This document shows, piece by piece, positions 33,596 through 40,350 of a DNA stretch of 64,000 nt (its first letter is position 1; each line of letters starts with the position of its first letter). The stretch is from Herbiconiux sp. SALV-R1 (lineage in GTDB: Bacteria; Actinomycetota; Actinomycetes; Actinomycetales; Microbacteriaceae), in contig NZ_CP053344.1 of assembly GCF_013113715.1 (NCBI RefSeq), positions 3,100,001 through 3,164,000 of the forward strand, read 5' to 3'. Position numbers and translations under genes: made by a program. Under the pieces are notes generated by a model that saw only the letters and a list, made by a program, of their open reading frames with translations, was not told the DNA's origin and did not search any database.

Positions 33596-34312
33596 CTAAC
33601 TCTGATGCCCGCGACCTGTGCCGAACTCCTGCTTCGCCAACCACTGTCGTCGCCCGAGGCGCAACGGAACCGGCACACCCGGCCCTCGGTGGATCGGCTC
33701 GACCGCCTTCGATAGCACGGCGGCCAGCCGGGCATTGCTGCCGGTGTCTTGGCTATGGAACCGTGCGGCCACGAACTCGTCGCGGAGCGGCGAACCGATG
33801 GTGAAAGCGTCCGTGTCGATCCGGTAGCCGGCGATCTCCGCGAGCTGTGAAAAGAACACGAACTGCGCGCGGGTGTTTCCCTCACGGAAGCTGTGGATGA
33901 CGTTCAACTCTCCCCACGCTTCAGCGAGCTCGTGGACGAACTCGTCTTTGTCGAGGCCGCGGAGGAAGTCTTTGCTCGCGAGCTTGTCGTACTCGGTGTG
34001 AGCCGCTTCGGTCAGGGCGGGGCCGGCCGGGTAGTACGAGTGGCCGTCCTTCGACATGAAACCCACGGGACCCACGCGCTCCTCCCCCGCCCACTCATAG
34101 ACGTCTTGGAAGATGTGCCGGTGGATGGCCTTCATGTGGTCGTAGTCGAACGTCTCCGGCAGAGGTGCGGCAGCCAGCTCGACGAGTCGCACGTGCGCCT
34201 GGGCCTCTTCGTAGCGGCGCAACTGATCGACATCGGTGATGCCCTCGACATTCCTCAGGACGGAAGTACCTGGGATGAAATAGTCATCCCAGGTGCGAAA
34301 GCCCTTCGCCAC
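33596..34312 (-). CDS. Fic-domain protein (toxin of a Fic/antitoxin pair) with altered active site
   Basis: This 238-residue Fic protein would transfer AMP or another nucleotide moiety to a target protein. The core motif reads H140-S-F-R-E-G-N-T-R148-A-Q-F151 against the canonical HxFx(D/E)GNGRxxR. The catalytic His, the acidic residue, Gly-Asn and first Arg are present; the final Arg, which contacts the ATP gamma-phosphate and is the target of inhibitory antitoxins, is Phe. The start is a GTG at 34310-34312, two bases after the antitoxin stop. AMPylation may be weakened or the chemistry changed; the flap G-F-M-S-K-D-G-H-S-Y is intact. Confidence 0.85.
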   Translation of the reverse strand: MAKGFRTWDDYFIPGTSVLRNVEGITDVDQLRRYEEAQAHVRLVELAAAPLPETFDYDHMKAIHRHIFQDVYEWAGEERVGPVGFMSKDGHSYYPAGPALTEAAHTEYDKLASKDFLRGLDKDEFVHELAEAWGELNVIHSFREGNTRAQFVFFSQLAEIAGYRIDTDAFTIGSPLRDEFVAARFHSQDTGSNARLAAVLSKAVEPIHRGPGVPVPLRLGRRQWLAKQEFGTGRGHQS

Positions 34313-34314
34313 GG

Positions 34315-34524
34315 TTAGCGGGTGCCGAGAAGCTGCGCCTTGACAAGCGCCGCGGCCTCATCCCCCGTGACCTCACCAGCGGCCACGCGCCGACTGATTG
34401 CCCGCAGTACAGGATCGGTGACCTCGTGGCCGGCCGCTCCAAGAGCAGCGTCAGCGAAGCCCATCCGGCGCTCAACGTCGACCTGATCGACGCTGGGTGC
34501 GGTGCGTGCATGCGCGATGCTCAT
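34315..34524 (-). CDS. VbhA-like antitoxin of the Fic protein
   Basis: This 69-residue protein lies directly upstream of fic. The C-terminal half (P-V-L-R-A-I-S-R-R-V-A-A-G-E-V-T-G-D-E-A) matches the pattern of class I Fic antitoxins. In VbhA the inhibitory helix carries SxxxE(G/N); here the aligned stretch is A30-A-G-H-E34-V, so the Glu is kept and the Ser and Gly are changed. It should bind and hold the Fic active site closed. The ATG at 34522-34524 has GGAG 6-7 nt upstream, and TAAAAT about 24 nt upstream may be its -10. Confidence 0.7.
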   Translation of the reverse strand: MSIAHARTAPSVDQVDVERRMGFADAALGAAGHEVTDPVLRAISRRVAAGEVTGDEAAALVKAQLLGTR

Positions 34525-34683
34525 GACGGCTCCAATCTGACTCCCACCATTTTACTCGATCTGTCTCACACCTCGACGATGAAGTTTCTGAAGATGCGAT
34601 TCCGGGAACGGCATTCGGACAGACTGTGGACGGCAGGAATCAAGGGTGACGTCGGAGATACGTCGGCGCATCCGGCAGCGCCC

Positions 34684-34689
34684 TAATCT
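34684..34689 (+). promoter_or_regulatory. -10 box of the leaderless HEPN-like orphan gene
   Basis: TAATCT is followed by 6 nt (GCTCGT) and the ATG at 34696. The 170 bases between the antitoxin start and this gene otherwise show only one octamer at 34667. Confidence 0.55.
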
Positions 34690-34695
34690 GCTCGT

Positions 34696-35406
34696 ATGGT
34701 GAATCGCCCCAACGATCAGGTGCTGCGAGCGCATCATCTTGCTAGCGAGCTCTCCACTGCAACTGAACTTCTCGCGGTCGGTCTGAACCAGTGCGCGAGC
34801 CCAAAGTGGCAGGTTCGCCAGCCCGGCGCGGCCTTCACACCATTGTCACAAGGGGTAGAGCGCGCCTTGAAGGTCACGCTCTGGCTCAACGAAGAGAACC
34901 ACGGTCGCCAGATAGACCCGAAGTTTGGATCGGGAGCATCTGGACACGCGCTCGGCGAGTTAAATGCGAAGGTACTCGACGTATACACGGCTGGGTCCCA
35001 GACCGCAAATGCTTACATGCGAGGTCTCGTCGACGAGGTTGTAGCCGATCCGTTTTGGAGAGATATTCTCCTCGCGCTGGATCGATGGGCAGCAACGCCT
35101 GGCCGGTATCGCGACCTGGATGCACTGCGAGGTCGGGCCGCCCACGACGATCCGCCGTGGGCCTCGTGGGGTGAGGCCGAGCACCGTGCAATCACCGAAG
35201 TTGGAGGGTGGGCACATCTGACAGACGAAGTCCTCGCGACGAGCCGCCGACGGATGCTCCTCAGCATCATGCGCTGGTGGCACACTCTTTATCGTGGGTG
35301 GCAGCATGGACTCGTGGGAGCCCAAGGGGTGCAATTCTCGAGTGGCCTCGATCCGAAGAATCTGCACCTGGATCCCTCGATTGCCGCTCTGGTGGCTGGC
35401 CGCTAG
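34696..35406 (+). CDS. Unknown protein with HEPN-like features
   Basis: This 236-residue soluble protein is all-helical in appearance and of no family I can name with certainty. Residues 50-95 (S-Q-G-V-E-R-A-L-K-V-T-L-W-L, then S-G-H-A-L-G-E-L) look like the first helices of HEPN domains. R145-G-R-A-A-H150-D fits the Rx4-6H catalytic motif of HEPN ribonucleases. Base use differs from the neighbours: it is visibly AT-richer and includes an in-frame TTA leucine codon at L89. Together with the adjacent Fic pair this suggests a transferred defence or toxin gene. The HEPN call is inference. Confidence 0.55.
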   Translation: MVNRPNDQVLRAHHLASELSTATELLAVGLNQCASPKWQVRQPGAAFTPLSQGVERALKVTLWLNEENHGRQIDPKFGSGASGHALGELNAKVLDVYTAGSQTANAYMRGLVDEVVADPFWRDILLALDRWAATPGRYRDLDALRGRAAHDDPPWASWGEAEHRAITEVGGWAHLTDEVLATSRRRMLLSIMRWWHTLYRGWQHGLVGAQGVQFSSGLDPKNLHLDPSIAALVAGR

Positions 35407-35553
35407 CGTCGCGGGATGACGTGCGGCAAGTCCTGCGGAATTTCGTGTGTCCAGATAGTCACGAATGTGTTTCATCGCACGGATCGCTCGCTGAGCATCC
35501 GGCTGCAATGTGTGCCAGGACTGACCTCTGGGGTGGTTCTCGGCTGGGCGGCC

Positions 35554-35559
35554 TAGCGT
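35554..35559 (+). promoter_or_regulatory. -10 box of the leaderless PGPGW gene
   Basis: TAGCGT is followed by 6 nt (TGGGGC) and the ATG at 35566. The rest of the 35407-35565 gap shows no other feature. Confidence 0.55.
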
Positions 35560-35565
35560 TGGGGC

Positions 35566-35997
35566 ATGAGCGCGAAGACGTCCGGAGAAGGTAAGGCTGC
35601 GCATGACGACGTTCCTACTGCTGCGAAGAACTTGGGCAAGGCGGTGGGGCGGTCGCTCGGGCGTACGGCTTCGCGGGCCGCGCGCGGAACTCGGGAGCAG
35701 ATCAGGAAGAACCCCACGACCGATCGCCTGTACCGCGCGGGGGTGGGCGTGGTCGGGGGCGGGACCGTCGCGCTCGGCATCGCGATGATTCCGCTGCCGG
35801 GACCGGGGGCGCTGGTCGCTCTCGGTGGGCTGGGCATCCTGTCGACGGAGTTCGAGGGGGCCAAGGCCGCCCGGGTGAAGGCTACGGCGGCCGCGAAGAA
35901 GGCGGCCGGGGTAGCGAAGGATGCTCGCGACCGACGCCGGGCGCGCAAGGGCGACGACCCGACGGTGATCGTCGTGCATCCCTCCGAACCGGCCTGA
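35566..35997 (+). CDS. PGPGW-motif transmembrane protein (TIGR02611-like)
   Basis: This is a 143-residue protein. A basic N-terminus (residues 1-55) is followed by two closely spaced hydrophobic segments around a P-L-P-G-P-G-A-L-V-A-L-G-G-L-G-I-L-S-T-E-F-E motif, and a Lys/Ala-rich C-terminal tail (K-A-A-R-V-K-A-T-A-A-A-K-K-A-A). This is the arrangement of the PGPGW/TIGR02611 family, found widely in actinobacteria with unknown function. The gene is single and convergent with the Asp23-like gene. Confidence 0.75.
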   Translation: MSAKTSGEGKAAHDDVPTAAKNLGKAVGRSLGRTASRAARGTREQIRKNPTTDRLYRAGVGVVGGGTVALGIAMIPLPGPGALVALGGLGILSTEFEGAKAARVKATAAAKKAAGVAKDARDRRRARKGDDPTVIVVHPSEPA

Positions 35998-36000
35998 ACC

Positions 36001-36038
36001 GCGCATCCGGAGCCCGGGCACCGGGTCAGCCGATGCGC
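36001..36038. terminator. Inverted octamer pair between convergent genes
   Basis: GCGCATC (36001-36007, extended to GCGCATCCGG) faces GATGCGC (36032-36038, extended to CCGATGCGC) with one bulge. The second arm overlaps the last codons of the minus-strand Asp23-like gene. Confidence 0.4.
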
Positions 36039-36406
36039 GCCACCTCGACCGACACGTCGACGACGGTCGCCTCGCCCAGCCGGGCGGCGGCGAGCTCTGA
36101 CACGACGGAGTAGACCTCGCGGCAGGTGTCGGCGGCGAGCCGGCCTCCGCCCACGGCGATGCGCACCGACACCGAGACGGTGTCGCCCGTGCGGCGCAGC
36201 ATGACGGGCAGGGGCGCATCCGTCTTGCGCAGCACGGCAGCCGCGCCGGCGAGCACCGCGCCGACCGTGCTGCGCCCGTCGTAGGTCTGCAGCACGCCGG
36301 GAACGGCGAGCACCGCCGCGTCGATCTCGCGGGCCAGCTCGGCGTCGCCGAGCGGTGCGGCCACGTCGCCCGCCACGATCTCGACCGGCACGATCTCCTC
36401 GCTCAT
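36026..36406 (-). CDS. Asp23/Gls24-like envelope stress protein (short)
   Basis: This is a 126-residue protein. The core V-M-L-R-R-T-G-D-T-V-S-V-S-V-R-I-A-V and V-V-D-V-S-V-E-V-A-R-I at the end follow the beta-strand pattern of Asp23/Gls24 family proteins, which bind cell-wall or membrane components. The start is the ATG at 36404-36406 with GGGAG 7 nt upstream, rather than the GTG 6 nt further. It overlaps by a few bases the stop region of the larger Asp23-like gene and closes the sigma-factor operon. Confidence 0.65.
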   Translation of the reverse strand: MSEEIVPVEIVAGDVAAPLGDAELAREIDAAVLAVPGVLQTYDGRSTVGAVLAGAAAVLRKTDAPLPVMLRRTGDTVSVSVRIAVGGGRLAADTCREVYSVVSELAAARLGEATVVDVSVEVARIG

Positions 36407-36408
36407 CG

Positions 36409-37101
36409 TCACTCTCCCTTCCCTGTCACCGGCGTCTCACCCGGCAGCCCGGGCTCGCGCCGGAGATGCACGTCGGTGATGGTGACGTCGACCGCCACGA
36501 CGCTCAGCTCGGTGTGCTGCAGCAGCGCTCCGGCGATCGCCGCGCGCAGCCGTTCGGCGCTCTCGGGGATGGGCTCGCCCCAGAACACGCTGGCCTCGAC
36601 CTTCACGGTGATCGGGCTCCCCGGCACCGTCACGTCTCCGTCGAGCACGCAGCGCCCCACGAGCACGCCGTCGATCTGGTCGCCGACCGAGCGCACGAGG
36701 CCGCGCACGGCGCCCTCGGTGAGGCTGAGGGATGCGCGGGGAGACGGATGCGACAGCGGGATCGACCGACCGGCCCGCACCTCACGGGTGAGGTTGCCGA
36801 GGATGCCCTCGACCCACCCCTCGGGCGCTCCCCCGCCGTCGGCGTCGACGTCGACCAGGAGCCCGGCGGCTTCGCGCACCCGTTGGAGCGCTGCGAGCGC
36901 GAGCTGGTTCTCGGGCGACTGCTGCACGAGCTCGGCCGGGGGCGTCTCGCCGCGATCGAGGTAGCCGCTCAGCAGCTCGAGCACCTCGTCGCGGGCCGTG
37001 TCGTCACGGAGCGTGACGTCATCGCGGGCCGTGTCGTCGTCGTGGCGGGTGCCGTCGAAGGCGTCGCCAGGAACGGGTGCATCGCCGTCGTGTGCGTTCA
37101 T
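36409..37101 (-). CDS. Asp23/Gls24-family protein with acidic N-terminal tail
   Basis: This is a 230-residue protein. Residues 1-40 are Asp-rich and disordered (D-G-T-R-H-D-D-D-T-A-R-D-D). A helical segment S-G-Y-L-D-R-G-E-T-P-P-A-E-L-V-Q-Q-S-P-E follows and may contact the sigma factor. The C-terminal half (V-G-R-C-V-L-D-G-D-V-T-V, A-V-D-V-T-I-T-D-V) is Asp23/Gls24-like. No transmembrane helix or zinc-finger motif is seen, so it is not a classical ZAS anti-sigma factor. Its ATG overlaps the sigma-factor stop by 4 bp (ATGA), so the two are translationally coupled. A role in signalling to the sigma factor is inference. Confidence 0.65.
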   Translation of the reverse strand: MNAHDGDAPVPGDAFDGTRHDDDTARDDVTLRDDTARDEVLELLSGYLDRGETPPAELVQQSPENQLALAALQRVREAAGLLVDVDADGGGAPEGWVEGILGNLTREVRAGRSIPLSHPSPRASLSLTEGAVRGLVRSVGDQIDGVLVGRCVLDGDVTVPGSPITVKVEASVFWGEPIPESAERLRAAIAGALLQHTELSVVAVDVTITDVHLRREPGLPGETPVTGKGE

Positions 37102-37664
37102 CGCCACCCCTCCATCTCGATCATCAGATGCTTCCTCGCCCTCGACAGCAGCCCTCGCACCGTCGACGGCGGCACCCCGAGCTCGTCGGCGATCTCCTCG
37201 TAGCTGAAGCCGCCCGCCTCCTTCATCACCCAGCACTGCCGCTGCGCCTCCGGCATGGCCTCGAGCACGGTGATGAGCTTGTCGCGGCGGGAGTGGGCCT
37301 CCGCCTGGCGGTCGGGCGCCAGCGACTCCGGCGCGGCATCGTCCCAGTCGGCGATCGGCTTGTCGTCGTGACGGGCTCGGATGCGGTCGATCGCCTTGTG
37401 ATTGGTGATGCGCATGAGCCAGGCGCGCACCGCCGACAGATCGGCGAGCTGCGGCAGCTTCTCCCACGCCGTGATGAAGCTCTCCTGCACCACGTCGTCG
37501 GCCTCGGAGTTCGACCCGAGCAGCCTGGTCGCGTATGCCCGCATGAGCGGCCCATGCCGCCGCACGATCACCTCGAACGCCCGCAGGTCACCGTCGGCCG
37601 CCCGCCCGGCGAGGATGCGATCGGGGGCTTCGGCGAGCCCCAACGGTCCAGCGAGGTCGGTCAT
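37098..37664 (-). CDS. ECF-type RNA polymerase sigma factor
   Basis: This 188-residue protein has sigma-70 region 2 at about 25-95 (A-D-D-V-V-Q-E-S-F-I-T-A-W and A-W-L-M-R-I-T-N-H-K-A-I-D) and region 4 at about 125-182 (F-S-Y-E-E-I-A-D-E-L-G-V-P-P-S-T-V-R-G). It directs RNA polymerase to an alternative promoter set. The ATG at 37662-37664 has AGGAGGAGG about 8 nt upstream, a strong site. The two downstream genes encode Asp23-like proteins, so an envelope-stress regulon is plausible. Confidence 0.92.
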   Translation of the reverse strand: MTDLAGPLGLAEAPDRILAGRAADGDLRAFEVIVRRHGPLMRAYATRLLGSNSEADDVVQESFITAWEKLPQLADLSAVRAWLMRITNHKAIDRIRARHDDKPIADWDDAAPESLAPDRQAEAHSRRDKLITVLEAMPEAQRQCWVMKEAGGFSYEEIADELGVPPSTVRGLLSRARKHLMIEMEGWR

Positions 37665-37749
37665 CGAGCAACCTCCTCCTGTCGACGCGCACGGTGCTTC
37701 ACGAGCGACTCTTCCACGAAGTGCGCGCCCGGAGAACAGGCGCGACGCG

Positions 37750-37998
37750 TCACAGGCTCAGAACTTGACCCTCGGCGTCCCTGGCCACCGGCTCGTTGTC
37801 GTGGACGGACGTCAGGATGATCGCATCTCCGACGCGTGCGACCTCTAAGCGCGACGGGGAGGAGCCGAGCCGCATCTCCACGGTCATGGATGATCCCGCG
37901 CTGAGCTTGTACTCGGTACCCCAGGGTTCCAGAATGAGACTTCCACCAGTGTCCGTGAGTTCAGTCACGTGGATGATGGCTCGTTGGTTTTCCGTCAC
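37750..37998 (-). CDS. Small beta-rich hypothetical protein
   Basis: This 82-residue protein starts at a GTG (37996-37998) with a very strong ribosome site GAGGAGGAG 5 nt upstream. The upstream continuation of the frame to 38208 overlaps the divergent membrane-protein gene and is rejected. The sequence alternates short hydrophobic strands (R-A-I-I-H-V-T-E-L, S-M-T-V-E-M-R-L, R-V-G-D-A-I-I-L-T-S-V) and ends E-G-Q-V-L-S-L; no signal peptide or membrane helix is present. I do not recognise the family; a small PilZ- or SH3-like barrel is conceivable. Confidence 0.6.
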   Translation of the reverse strand: MTENQRAIIHVTELTDTGGSLILEPWGTEYKLSAGSSMTVEMRLGSSPSRLEVARVGDAIILTSVHDNEPVARDAEGQVLSL

Positions 37999-38110
37999 AA
38001 TTCTCCTCCTCACGGCGCTCGCCACAGTGGGCGGCGCACTCACGATATTGTCATCGAGCCGCGCGCCCCATCGGTGCTCGGCCGGCGTCGGGCGGGATGG
38101 GTGCAGCCCG

Positions 38111-38128
38111 TAAGCTCGTTGTGGAGGA
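38111..38128 (+). promoter_or_regulatory. -10 box and Shine-Dalgarno of the ECF S-component gene
   Basis: TAAGCT (38111-38116) matches the -10 box of the leaderless genes, but GGAGGA (38123-38128) sits between it and the ATG at 38132. The transcript would have a leader of about 10 nt. No TPP-riboswitch core was found upstream. Confidence 0.45.
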
Positions 38129-38131
38129 CAC

Positions 38132-38698
38132 ATGAAGAACACGAGCACGCGGCTGCTGCTCAGTTGTGCGGCGATCGGGGTGGCCGGCGGGCTGCTGTTC
38201 ATCGTCAATTCCTACATCGGCGGCACCGTGAACGCCGTCATCCCCGTGCTCTACGGGCTCACTCTCGGCGTGTACTTCGTGCCGGGCGCGCTCGCGCAGG
38301 CGCTGTATCGGCGGGGCGGTGTGGCGCTGCTCGTGGGAGTGCTGTCGGGGCTGGTGTCGGCGGCGTTCCAACCCCTCGGCTTCCTCGCCGCGCTCATCGC
38401 GCTCGGCATCGGAGCCGTGCAGGAGCTGCCGTTCCTCCTCACCCGCTACCGCTTCTGGCCGGTCTGGCTCTTCGTGGCCGGCTCCGCGCTGTCGGGCGTC
38501 ATCCTCGCCGTCGGCATGTACCGCCTGGTCGGCGCGCACGACCTCGACGGTGTCGGCACGGTCATCCTGCTCGTCGGCTCATTCGTCTCGCCCGTCGTCT
38601 TCACGCTGCTGGCGCTGGCGCTCGCCAGAGCGCTGACAGCGGCAGGAGTAGCGCGCGGTGTCGCACGACCCGCCCGACCCGCGAAGCCCCGGGGTTAG
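38132..38698 (+). CDS. ECF transporter substrate-binding (S) component, YkoE-like
   Basis: This 188-residue integral membrane protein has five to six helices, starting S-T-R-L-L-L-S-C-A-A-I-G-V-A-G-G, with Y-F-V-P-G-A-L-A-Q and G-A-V-Q-E-L-P-F-L-L-T-R-Y in the loops. This layout resembles YkoE-type S components. It would bind a vitamin precursor (hydroxymethylpyrimidine/thiamine in characterised relatives) and pass it to the energising module. The ATPase and permease genes lie 1.65 kb downstream on the same strand, separated by one gene on the opposite strand. Its TAG overlaps that gene's TAA by 4 bp. Confidence 0.75.
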   Translation: MKNTSTRLLLSCAAIGVAGGLLFIVNSYIGGTVNAVIPVLYGLTLGVYFVPGALAQALYRRGGVALLVGVLSGLVSAAFQPLGFLAALIALGIGAVQELPFLLTRYRFWPVWLFVAGSALSGVILAVGMYRLVGAHDLDGVGTVILLVGSFVSPVVFTLLALALARALTAAGVARGVARPARPAKPRG

Positions 38699-40188
38699 CG
38701 ACCCGAGCCGAGGGTGTCGGCGTTGAGCAGCAGCGGTGCGTCGTTGACGGGCACGTCGACGTGCATGTGGGTGCAGGAGTCGTCGAACTCCGTCCAGTTG
38801 GTGAGGTTCACCTTGACACCGGCGGATGCGCGGCAGCTCGCCTGACCGACGCGGGCGCCGACCGGCATCACCGGGTCGAGCAGGCTGATGAGCTTCAGCG
38901 TTCCCGCGTCGTAGCCGTTGAGGCTCTTGTTGTCGAGCAGGTAGAAGTCGACGGCGTGGCCGCCCCCGTCGATGTAGTGCGACGAGCTGGTGCCCGCGCC
39001 CTCGATCTGCCCGGTGCACTTGCGGTTGATGTCGCTCACGCCGACCTGGTCGAAGTTGCGCACCGCGATGGCGATGATCTCGAGCACCCGGTAGTCGACA
39101 CCGCAGTCGGGAACCGTGACGCCCTGGGCGATCCAGCGGATCTCCTTCATGTGGTCGGGCACCGACCCCACGAGCTTGCCGGAATCCATGGCGTCGACGA
39201 GCTCCTGTGCGAGCGACCGGCCCACGAGCAGCTGAGCGGTCGAGTATCCGGCTGCCTGCAGCTCCCCCACGTCGGAGACGGCGTAGCCGTCGCGGTCGAC
39301 GACCTCGGTGGAGGCGGTGTTCGAGGTGATGAGCTGCTGGGTGGCCGCGTTCGCGTTGGCGTTGAGGCTGAGGTTCACCACGTTGGCGTCGACGGGGCTC
39401 GCCGAGACGGTGGTGGGGATGGCCGTGACCGCGGTGATGCCGAGCACGAAGGCCATCGCGACACCGGTGAGCGCACCCTTGGCCCAGTTACGACGCGAAC
39501 CGGATGCGCGGGGCGGCTTCGACGAGCGCGCGGGGCGGCTGGGGGCTGCGGAGCGGGCGCCGCGGCGGTCGCGGGGAGCGGGGCTCGCGGCGCGCAGCGC
39601 GCGGCGGGTAGCAACCTCACGACCGGCCCCGACCGACGGCGACCCGTCGGAGGACTCGGCCGACGGCGATGCGACCAGCAGAGCCGCGATGTCGAAATCG
39701 GCGACGGACGAGGGCGAGGTCTGCCGCTCGGGAACCTTCGGGGTCGAGTGCTCCGGTTCGACGAGCTCGGCCTTCGCGACCGGCGCCTCGGGGACCTGCG
39801 CCGGCGCGATCTGTGCCTTCGAGATCTGAGGCGTTGCGATGTGCAACGGCGCCGGATGCACGGGGTCGGTAGCTTCCTCGACCGCGACCGGCTCGAGCGG
39901 GAGTTCGACACCCGGCTCGAGCGGCGCCGAGCCCACGGCGGCGATCTCGAGCTCGTCGATCTCCTGCTGCCGAAGTTCGCGCAGCCGACGGCGGGTGAGG
40001 GGGGCGTCGGCCTCGACGGCCGTCACGGCAGCCTCGGCGGCGGCCCGCTGTTCGCGCAGTTCACGACGGGACAGAGGGGCGGGGGCACCAGCACGGGGGT
40101 TCGCTTCGAGCGGCGCGTCGGCGCCGGAATACGAGTCAGGGCTGGTCAAACGTTCAGTGCTTCCGGGTCTCTGTCGGGGTCTGGTCAC
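38695..40188 (-). CDS. Membrane-anchored M15-like (D-Ala-D-Ala peptidase-type) envelope protein
   Basis: This is a 497-residue protein. A long Pro/Ala/Glu-rich cytoplasmic tail has two copies of an L-S-R-R-E-L-R / L-T-R-R-R-L-R motif. One transmembrane helix lies at about 238-257, R-D-G-Y-A-V-S-D at about 299, and the C-terminal domain carries H404 (S-S-S-H-Y), D414 (H-A-V-D-F) and H474-M-H476. This is the SxHx(6-9)D...HxH zinc pattern of the M15/VanY peptidases. It may trim stem peptides outside the cell; four or more cysteines in the outer domain suggest disulphides. The start is a GTG at 40186-40188. The overall plan matches the M23 protein at 16825. Confidence 0.72.
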   Translation of the reverse strand: MTRPRQRPGSTERLTSPDSYSGADAPLEANPRAGAPAPLSRRELREQRAAAEAAVTAVEADAPLTRRRLRELRQQEIDELEIAAVGSAPLEPGVELPLEPVAVEEATDPVHPAPLHIATPQISKAQIAPAQVPEAPVAKAELVEPEHSTPKVPERQTSPSSVADFDIAALLVASPSAESSDGSPSVGAGREVATRRALRAASPAPRDRRGARSAAPSRPARSSKPPRASGSRRNWAKGALTGVAMAFVLGITAVTAIPTTVSASPVDANVVNLSLNANANAATQQLITSNTASTEVVDRDGYAVSDVGELQAAGYSTAQLLVGRSLAQELVDAMDSGKLVGSVPDHMKEIRWIAQGVTVPDCGVDYRVLEIIAIAVRNFDQVGVSDINRKCTGQIEGAGTSSSHYIDGGGHAVDFYLLDNKSLNGYDAGTLKLISLLDPVMPVGARVGQASCRASAGVKVNLTNWTEFDDSCTHMHVDVPVNDAPLLLNADTLGSGR

Positions 40189-40193
40189 GTCGC

Positions 40194-40209
40194 GTTACCG
40201 TTTCGTGAC
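40194..40209 (-). promoter_or_regulatory. GTCAC/GTAAC direct repeat upstream of the M15-like gene
   Basis: On the minus strand GTCAC (40205-40209) and GTAAC (40194-40198) are direct repeats with an 11-bp period, 6-20 nt upstream of the GTG start. GTNAC repeats at this spacing are recognised by MtrA, which controls cell-wall hydrolases in other actinobacteria; MtrA control here is inference. Confidence 0.4.
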
Positions 40210-40338
40210 CAATCAACCTCCCTACGATAACCCGAACCACCTGGAAAAACCCAGTACGGGACAAGAAGTCCCATCCGTTCGCATCGATCCGGCGGTGGGG
40301 CCTCGCGCATCCAGATCATGGGGTTGGCAAGCCTTGCC

Positions 40339-40344
40339 TAAGCT
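40339..40344 (+). promoter_or_regulatory. -10 box of the leaderless ECF ATPase gene
   Basis: TAAGCT is followed by 6 nt (GGGAGC) and the GTG at 40351, the same hexamer and spacing as at isochorismate synthase. Confidence 0.6.
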
Positions 40345-40350
40345 GGGAGC

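Noticed and set aside
35407-35565. Minus-strand frame with M-K-H-I-R-D-Y-L-D in the gap after the HEPN-like gene
   Set aside because: No ribosome site; the frame continues antisense through two real genes, and the peptide matches nothing I recognise.
37999-38131. Thiamine (TPP) riboswitch before the YkoE-like gene
   Set aside because: The conserved CTGAGA and the ACCTGATCTGG-type core are absent, and the promoter -10 lies only about 20 nt before the start.
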